From positions 1 through 9,010 of the forward strand of contig JAIRZA010000133.1 of assembly GCA_031267475.1 (NCBI GenBank): a DNA stretch of 9,010 nt. Reading direction: 5' to 3'. The notes beneath the pieces were generated by a model. That model was not told the DNA's origin and made no database searches. It saw only the letters and a program-made list of their open reading frames with translations. Made by a program: the position numbers and the translations under genes. This document shows, in pieces, positions 5,235 through 9,010 of the stretch. This stretch comes from Spirochaetaceae bacterium. Lineage in GTDB: Bacteria; Spirochaetota; Spirochaetia; Treponematales; Breznakiellaceae. Position 1 is the first letter of the stretch. Each line of letters begins with the position of its first letter.

Positions 5235-5612
5235 TCAAATTCGAAGTTTCAAATAAATAAGATTTCTTATGTTAAGAGGATATAATTGAATATCCCCGGC
5301 AAGATGTGATTTAGAAAAAGCCAGTATGATGATATTACATATTCCCAGAATAATAAAAAGACGTACCGAGACCAGGCGTATTGGCGAAAATGAGTTATTA
5401 ACATTATTTTGACCGATTTTGGGGATAACAGCCAGACAATCAACCGTTGCGCCGGGAGAAACATAATAAGCATCGCCCGCCGCAGCGCCAATAATTTCAA
5501 GTTTGAATGAATAGGCAGTCTCTGCTGTCGCGGATAAAAAAACCGCTAAAGCAGCCGCGATGATATGTATCGTTAATAAAATACGCGGCTTTGTCCGCAC
5601 AAGCCTATTCAT
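5235..5612 (-). CDS. Small secreted or membrane protein, unknown function
   Basis: This 125-residue frame starts with MNRLVRTKPRILLTIHIIAA, a basic leader followed by a hydrophobic stretch ending near SATAETAYS (about residue 34), a likely signal peptide. Residues 35-80 are mixed and beta-like (FKLEIIGAAAGDAYYVSPGA), with one cysteine. A second hydrophobic helix is at about 84-101 (VRLFIILGICNIIILAF), and an Ile/Leu/Asn-rich tail follows. No family is recognised. No Shine-Dalgarno is seen; a well-spaced promoter has its -10 six bases before the ATG, the same geometry as the 504-1877 gene. The unusual tail could reflect a shifted frame, but this cannot be settled here. It lies upstream of the EIIA operon with a 216-bp gap. 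Confidence 0.5.
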   Translation of the reverse strand: MNRLVRTKPRILLTIHIIAAALAVFLSATAETAYSFKLEIIGAAAGDAYYVSPGATVDCLAVIPKIGQNNVNNSFSPIRLVSVRLFIILGICNIIILAFSKSHLAGDIQLYPLNIRNLIYLKLRI

Positions 5613-5618
5613 ATATCC

Positions 5619-5647
5619 AATATATACACCTGAATTTTTTTATTCAA
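5619..5647 (-). promoter_or_regulatory. Sigma-70-like promoter giving a possibly leaderless mRNA
   Basis: On the minus strand, TTGAAT (5647-5642), a 17-nt A-rich spacer and TATATT (5624-5619) stand before the ATG at 5612, with GGATAT as the six intervening bases. Spacer and offset are identical to the promoter at 1884-1912. Confidence 0.55.
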
Positions 5648-5653
5648 TAGATT

Positions 5654-5785
5654 TGCGGCGTAGCTCAACACGCAAAGCGCGTTGAGCTACGGAGTTTCGC
5701 ACAGCGAAACTCCACGCCTTTGTTGTAGGGACTTGCGGTATGCTACCGCGTAGCGGATGTGAAACCCGCTGGCGGGGGCGGGATA
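5654..5785 (-). repeat. Composite palindromic element, inverted copy
   Basis: On the plus strand this holds, in order, a long hairpin (5659-5691; 11-bp CGTAGCTCAAC stem, one mismatch, then CGC-AAA-GCG), the GGAGTTTCGC-ACA-GCGAAACTCC hairpin (5691-5713), a variable linker, and module B in reverse (5746-5775). Read on the minus strand, the order B, linker with GGCGTGGAGTTTCGC, module A, terminal hairpin is the same as at 2081-2205. It lies between the divergent 5235-5612 gene and cheW. Confidence 0.8.
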
Positions 5786-5788
5786 CAC

Positions 5789-5817
5789 TTGTCCTTAAAA
5801 TATTCATTCAGTATACT
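5789..5817 (+). promoter_or_regulatory. cheW: Sigma-70-like promoter for cheW
   Basis: TTGTCC (5789-5794), a 17-nt AT-rich spacer and TATACT (5812-5817) stand 18 bp before the ATG. This would give a very short leader of about 12 nt that still includes the TGGAG Shine-Dalgarno at 5826-5830. The -35 lies immediately beyond the palindromic repeat. Confidence 0.5.
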
Positions 5818-5835
5818 TCATAATATGGAGCGTCT

Positions 5836-6303
5836 ATGGCGGAACAGTTGCAATTAGTTACATTTCAACTTGGAGAAGAACTCTACGGAGTCAACATACT
5901 CGATGTAAAAGAAATCGTCCGCGTTCAACCCGTACGCGCCGTACCAAACACACCATATTACGTTGAAGGCTTCTTCAATTTACGCAGCGAAATAATACCC
6001 GTCATCAACCTTCACAAACGATTTGCCCTAAAAAAGTGGGAAGCCGAACCAGAAGACGAACTCTTATCCGGCTTTGTAATACTCGATATTGACGGAATGA
6101 AACTAGGCGTAATAATCGACCGCGTTTCCCGCGTTGTTACAATAGAACAGACAGAAGTACAGCCGCCCCCTCAGATGTTAAGCGGAATAGGCGAAGAATA
6201 CGTACAAGGCGTCGTGCGACAGGACAACAGCTACCTCATCATACTTAACATACGCAACCTGTTTAACCTAAAAGAACTCCAAAAACTCATTGAACGAAAC
6301 TAA
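5836..6303 (+). CDS. cheW: Chemotaxis coupling protein CheW
   Basis: This 155-residue protein is a single CheW (SH3-like double barrel) domain of the usual length. CheW links chemoreceptors to the histidine kinase CheA in the cytoplasmic chemosensory array. The landmarks are in order: FQLGEELYGVNILDVKEIVR (residues 10-29), VPNTPYYVEGFFNLRSEIIP (36-55, the family's conserved N-L-R-x-x-I-I-P-V-I block), GVIIDRVSRVVTIE near 95-108, and YVQGVVRQDN near 127. The arginine in NLR corresponds to the one important for receptor and CheA contacts in characterised CheWs. The start follows TGGAG by five bases. No cheA, cheY or receptor gene is next to it, apart from a possible 33-codon receptor-like relic immediately downstream. 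Confidence 0.95.
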   Translation: MAEQLQLVTFQLGEELYGVNILDVKEIVRVQPVRAVPNTPYYVEGFFNLRSEIIPVINLHKRFALKKWEAEPEDELLSGFVILDIDGMKLGVIIDRVSRVVTIEQTEVQPPPQMLSGIGEEYVQGVVRQDNSYLIILNIRNLFNLKELQKLIERN

Positions 6304-6312
6304 CAGGCGGGA

Positions 6313-6414
6313 ATGATTCGATTTATCTTGCAAAACCGCACAATAACTAGTAGATTAGTGATTGGTATTACGACTATTTCGACACAGCGGCGCTTTTACG
6401 GCGAGAAGTGTTGA
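6313..6414 (+). pseudogene. 33-codon frame resembling the N-terminus of a chemoreceptor or HAMP-type sensor
   Basis: Ten bases after the cheW stop, a GGCGGG stretch precedes an ATG that opens a short frame beginning MIRFILQNRTITSRLVIGIT and ending at TGA (6412-6414). A basic residue-rich start followed by SRLVIGITTI is how many methyl-accepting chemotaxis proteins and sensor kinases begin, just before their first membrane helix. Here the frame turns polar (STQRRFYGEKC) and stops. It could be a truncated receptor relic beside cheW, a tiny real gene, or chance. The candidate ackA promoter lies inside it. Confidence 0.25.
6328..6356 (+). promoter_or_regulatory. ackA: Candidate promoter for ackA
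   Basis: TTGCAA (6328-6333), a 17-nt spacer and TAGATT (6351-6356) would give a leader of about 125 nt. Each hexamer matches consensus at four of six positions, so this is moderate support only. Confidence 0.35.
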
Positions 6415-6439
6415 AACAGTTCAAATCTAGGCTTGGACA

Positions 6440-6458
6440 TTCAAAGCGCAACTTTGAA
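6440..6458 (+). other. Small hairpin in the ackA leader
   Basis: TTCAAAG (6440-6446) pairs with CTTTGAA (6452-6458) around a CGCAA loop. It ends 17 bases before the GGAGG Shine-Dalgarno (6476-6480). It does not hide the ribosome site, and no known riboswitch form is recognised. Confidence 0.35.
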
Positions 6459-6487
6459 ACCGCCTAATCTAATTTGGAGGAATTTGC

Positions 6488-7828
6488 ATGATTATTTTGG
6501 TATTAAACTGCGGCTCATCATCCGCTAAGTATCAGGTGTACGATTGGGAAGCAAAAGATGTACTCGCAGTAGGCGTTGTAGAAAAAGTTACATTTCCCGG
6601 CTCTTGGATAGAACATAAACCCAAAGGCAAAGCCGAGTTCACCCTTAAGCAAGACTGCCCGACGCACACAGACGCGGTAGATTTAATCATAAAGACACTT
6701 ATGGATAAAGAACACGGCGTACTTTCCGACATGAGCCTTATCAAAGCCGTAGGACACCGCGTTCTGCACGGCGGCGATAAATTCACAAAGTCCGTCATTG
6801 TAGACGACAACGCGCTCGAAGTTTTTGAGAAAGTCAAAGACCTAGGCCCGCTTCACAACCCCGCCAACATACAAGGCATAATCGCCGCAAAAAAAGTGCT
6901 GCCCAATGTGCCGCAATGCGCGATAATGGATACCGCGTGGCACCAGACCATGTCGCCGGAATCATTCCTGTACGCCCTGCCTTATGAGTGGTATGAAAAA
7001 TACTCTGTGCGCCGTTACGGTTTTCACGGCACATCATTTTTATATGTCGCCAAACGCGCCGCCGTACTGCTTGGCAAAGACCCGTTAAAAACCAACCTCA
7101 TCATCTGCCATATCGGGAACGGCTCTTCTATGTGCTGCGTAAAAGACGGATGTTCTTTTGATACAACGATGGGACTCACACCGCTCGAAGGCTTAATAAT
7201 GGGAACACGCTCAGGAGACGCGGACTGCGCCATTCCGTTTTATGTTATGCGTAAAACAGGACTTAGCGCCGCGGATATGGAACAGGCGCTCAACAAAAAA
7301 TCCGGCTTGCTTGGCATAACCGGAAAATATCAAGACAGACGCGACATCAGCAACGCCGCTGACGAAGGCGACCAACGCGCTCAGTTGGCGCAAGAAATGG
7401 AAGGATACCGTGTGCGCAAGTACATAGGCGCTTACTTCGCGGCGCTTGGCGGTAAATGCGACGCGCTTATCTTTACCGCGGGCGTAGGCGAGTTTTCGAA
7501 TTTGATGCGGAAGAAATTTACACAAGGTTTGGACGCGATAGGCATGACGCTTGACGATGAAAAAAATGATATGGCGCATACCAGAAACGCCGAATTCCTC
7601 ATATCGACCGGTAATTCTAAGATCCCGATATATGTGATACCGACAGACGAGGAACTAGTAATGACCGAGGACGCTTACGCCCTTATGAAAGGCACCTATG
7701 ACGTACACACAAAATTCACATACTCTTTCCAGAGCAAAGATTATGTGAACAAGGCGCGCGCAGAAGGACTGAAGAAAGATCTGGCGAAAAATCCCGATTT
7801 GAAGAAGATTATAGCGTTGCCGCGCTAA
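6488..7828 (+). CDS. ackA: Acetate kinase
   Basis: AckA converts acetyl phosphate and ADP into acetate and ATP (reversibly) in the cytoplasm, the energy-yielding step of acetate fermentation. The 446 residues line up with the Methanosarcina thermophila enzyme without offset through the core: Asn7, Ser10, Ser12 and Lys14 in LVLNCGSSSAK, Arg91 (HRVLHGG), His123 (PLHNP), Asp148 (MDTAWHQ), His180 (RRYGFHGTS) and Arg241 (GTRSGD). The glutamate of TDEEL (about 388) matches the metal-binding Glu near the C-terminus. Departures from the usual pattern are Phe184 where GTSH is common, GVGEFS (331-337 region) instead of GIGENS, and TDEEL instead of TNEEL. A tail of about 44 residues (from about 403) makes it longer than the usual 395-410. 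GGAGG lies seven bases before the ATG. No pta gene is adjacent. Confidence 0.96.
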   Translation: MIILVLNCGSSSAKYQVYDWEAKDVLAVGVVEKVTFPGSWIEHKPKGKAEFTLKQDCPTHTDAVDLIIKTLMDKEHGVLSDMSLIKAVGHRVLHGGDKFTKSVIVDDNALEVFEKVKDLGPLHNPANIQGIIAAKKVLPNVPQCAIMDTAWHQTMSPESFLYALPYEWYEKYSVRRYGFHGTSFLYVAKRAAVLLGKDPLKTNLIICHIGNGSSMCCVKDGCSFDTTMGLTPLEGLIMGTRSGDADCAIPFYVMRKTGLSAADMEQALNKKSGLLGITGKYQDRRDISNAADEGDQRAQLAQEMEGYRVRKYIGAYFAALGGKCDALIFTAGVGEFSNLMRKKFTQGLDAIGMTLDDEKNDMAHTRNAEFLISTGNSKIPIYVIPTDEELVMTEDAYALMKGTYDVHTKFTYSFQSKDYVNKARAEGLKKDLAKNPDLKKIIALPR

Positions 7829-7850
7829 AATAAACGGTATATTTGATATT

Positions 7851-7889
7851 AGGTTTGTCCGGCGGTAACACACGCCGCCGGACAAACCT
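7851..7889 (+). terminator. Hairpin terminator after ackA
   Basis: AGGTTTGTCCGGCGG (7851-7865) pairs perfectly with CCGCCGGACAAACCT (7875-7889), a 15-bp GC-rich stem with a 9-nt loop, starting 22 bp after the ackA stop. No clear U-tract follows, as with the other long hairpins here. Confidence 0.6.
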
Positions 7890-7903
7890 GTCAGAAACCG
7901 CCA

Positions 7904-7933
7904 TTGTGGATATTAAATCATCGTAAATATATT
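7904..7933 (+). promoter_or_regulatory. Candidate promoter for the LRR lipoprotein
   Basis: TTGTGG (7904-7909), an 18-nt spacer and TATATT (7928-7933) lie just past the ackA hairpin. The leader would be about 30 nt and include AAGGAG at 7960-7965. Confidence 0.4.
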
Positions 7934-7971
7934 GCGATTAGCGCGCCGCGTTACTTGACAAGGAGAACGAA

Positions 7972-8715
7972 GTGTTGACGACTAAAAAATCAAATAATAA
8001 ACATTGCATCGCGGCTTTACTAGCGATTAGCGCGCAGGCTTTGTTTTTAACAACCTGCGGCAACCCAATCATAGAAAGCATGATGACGGAAGAAACCAGC
8101 CAACAACCGCGAGGGGAAACCTTTAACACGGACGATGCGGACGGACTTAAGAACGCGCTCGCAGCCTACATAAACGAAAACAACAAGAGCCATTCCCAGT
8201 ACAACCCAATCCCAATACAATTTACCGGCAGCGATTATCACGCCATCACAGCGGCTTTGTCAGGCGATCTAATAACAGACTACAGCTATTTATACCTTGA
8301 TATGCGCGGGATGACAGGACTTGTCTCGATACCTGAAGATTGTTTTAACGCGGAAAAAATTTCCCAAAAATGTAAAATCATAGCCGTAAAACTATCACCG
8401 GTAGTTACCACAATTGACAAAGGCGCGTTTTCCTTAAACGCGGACCTTATATCGGTGTCAATGCCGGGCGTTAATGTTATCAGCGAAAAAGCCTTTTACA
8501 AAACATATTCACTACAAGAAATTTTTATGCCTTCAAGCCCGCCGAACACAGCCGGCGATTCGTTTTACGGCATAATGACAAATTTGCCTTTTATCATCCA
8601 TGTTCCCGCCGGTACTTCATATAATCCAGGCTCCGACTATTTTGAGTGGGCGGAAAAGTATTTTGGCGCGAAGCATATTAATGTTCACTTTTTAGCGGAT
8701 ATGCCGGGGAATTAA
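7972..8715 (+). CDS. BspA-type leucine-rich-repeat lipoprotein
   Basis: This 247-residue protein starts with GTG, six bases after AAGGAG. A basic N-terminus (TTKKSNNKH) and hydrophobic segment end in LFLTTC, so Cys29 is the probable lipidation site. The lipobox is the relaxed type seen in spirochaetes. After a polar spacer, residues from about 90 carry LRR_5/BspA-like repeats: an S/T-I-P-x-x-x-F type unit (VSIPEDCFNAEKI), then TTIDKGAFSLNADLISVSMP, then VISEKAFYKTYSLQEIFMP. The final part (FIIHVPAGTSYNPGSDY, FEWAEKYFG) matches the usual way such proteins end, with a short positional cap. BspA-type proteins are surface adhesins or binding proteins in several oral and gut bacteria; the ligand here is unknown. 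The next gene begins 22 bp later, so the two may form a surface-protein operon. Confidence 0.8.
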   Translation: MLTTKKSNNKHCIAALLAISAQALFLTTCGNPIIESMMTEETSQQPRGETFNTDDADGLKNALAAYINENNKSHSQYNPIPIQFTGSDYHAITAALSGDLITDYSYLYLDMRGMTGLVSIPEDCFNAEKISQKCKIIAVKLSPVVTTIDKGAFSLNADLISVSMPGVNVISEKAFYKTYSLQEIFMPSSPPNTAGDSFYGIMTNLPFIIHVPAGTSYNPGSDYFEWAEKYFGAKHINVHFLADMPGN

Positions 8716-8737
8716 AATAATTGAAAGAGTTGACGCC

Positions 8738-9010
8738 ATGAACAAGCCTAAAACCGGTATAAGACGAATAGCTTTCTTTTGCCTGTTGTTCCTGCCGCTT
8801 TCTTTGCAAATCCTTGCGGCGGACGAATCAGACCCATTTTATAACGAGCTGTCATTTAGCTTAGGAGCCGATGCAAGCGGCTATTCCCCAACAGCGTTTT
8901 CACTTGGCGGCGTGTTTTCAGCCGATTACCGATTCTTACCCTTTTTGGCGGCCGGTTTAAACGCGGGCTATGGCGGTGATTTCGATCGACTGACTAACGC
9001 CGGAGCGCAG
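8738..9010 (+). CDS. Probable outer-membrane beta-barrel protein, N-terminal part
   Basis: The gene runs off the right edge; 91 codons are visible. It starts at an ATG with only a weak AGAG upstream. A basic N-terminus (MNKPKTGIRR) and a hydrophobic stretch (IAFFCLLFLPLSLQILAA) form a signal peptide ending near residue 28. After it, alternating polar and aromatic stretches such as FYNELSFSLGADASGYSP, FSLGGVFSADYRFLPFLA and GLNAGYGGDFDR have the form of amphipathic beta strands joined by tight turns, as in small outer-membrane barrels. The family cannot be named from this fragment. The 22-bp gap after the LRR lipoprotein suggests co-expression and perhaps a shared surface role, which is inferred. 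Confidence 0.65.
   Translation, partial: MNKPKTGIRRIAFFCLLFLPLSLQILAADESDPFYNELSFSLGADASGYSPTAFSLGGVFSADYRFLPFLAAGLNAGYGGDFDRLTNAGAQ

Noticed and set aside
6357..6487. Riboswitch in the ackA leader
   Set aside because: Only one small hairpin is seen and no conserved riboswitch core is recognised.
7211..7579. Long minus-strand frames opposite ackA
   Set aside because: They lie entirely antisense to a clear enzyme gene and show no domain or start signal.
7934..8035. 13-bp direct repeat GCGATTAGCGCGC at 7934-7946 and 8023-8035
   Set aside because: One copy is inside the lipoprotein signal-peptide coding region, there is no further copy or palindromic form, and chance or codon use can explain it.

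Overview
The window looks like a spirochaete chromosome of the Treponema lineage (termite-gut or other host-associated types come to mind). This is inferred, not proven. It rests on a small protein with the glycine-rich QGD motif of the Borrelia P13 family, a long-form acetate kinase, relaxed lipoprotein and signal-peptide genes, a stand-alone EIIA-type PTS protein, and intergenic poly-G tracts of the kind known upstream of T. pallidum tpr genes. No rRNA, tRNA or CRISPR array was seen.

Layout. 1-1877 (minus strand): a left-truncated secreted protein with 27-bp in-frame repeats, preceded by a 457-residue secreted protein with two fibronectin-III-like units and a helical TPR-like tail. 1878-2431: a gene-poor block of nested palindromic repeats, then the decayed 3' end of an ISAs1-like transposase. 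2432-3596 (plus): a PNPOx-fold flavin-type protein, a (GT)8-G17 tract, and a P13-like membrane protein. 3597-3708: two long perfect hairpins and a G14 tract between convergent genes. 3709-5018 (minus): a tight operon of a small membrane protein, an EIIA (PtsN-like) protein, an OadG-like sodium-pump decarboxylase gamma subunit and another small membrane protein. 5235-5612 (minus): a small unrecognised membrane or secreted protein. 5654-5785: an inverted copy of the composite palindromic element. 5789-7889 (plus): cheW, a possible vestigial 33-codon reading frame, and ackA with its terminator-like hairpin. 7904-9010 (plus): a BspA-type leucine-rich-repeat lipoprotein and a right-truncated probable outer-membrane beta-barrel.

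Functional reading. AckA makes ATP from acetyl phosphate, as expected of a fermentative or acetogenic spirochaete. The OadG-like subunit suggests sodium-gradient energetics, but its alpha and beta partners are not in this window. Its start codon overlaps the stop of a phosphorylatable EIIA, which suggests a link between PTS phosphorylation state and membrane energetics. CheW serves chemotaxis. The remaining genes are mostly surface or envelope proteins.

The most unusual signals are the repeats and the starts. A modular palindromic element occurs at two loci with conserved module order. A separate 37-nt palindrome occurs twice. G17 and G14 tracts flank the P13-like gene. Two minus-strand genes have a -10 hexamer exactly six bases before ATG and no Shine-Dalgarno, as expected of leaderless mRNAs. 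No clearly new multi-gene system can be demonstrated; the EIIA-OadG operon and the palindromic element are the best leads.
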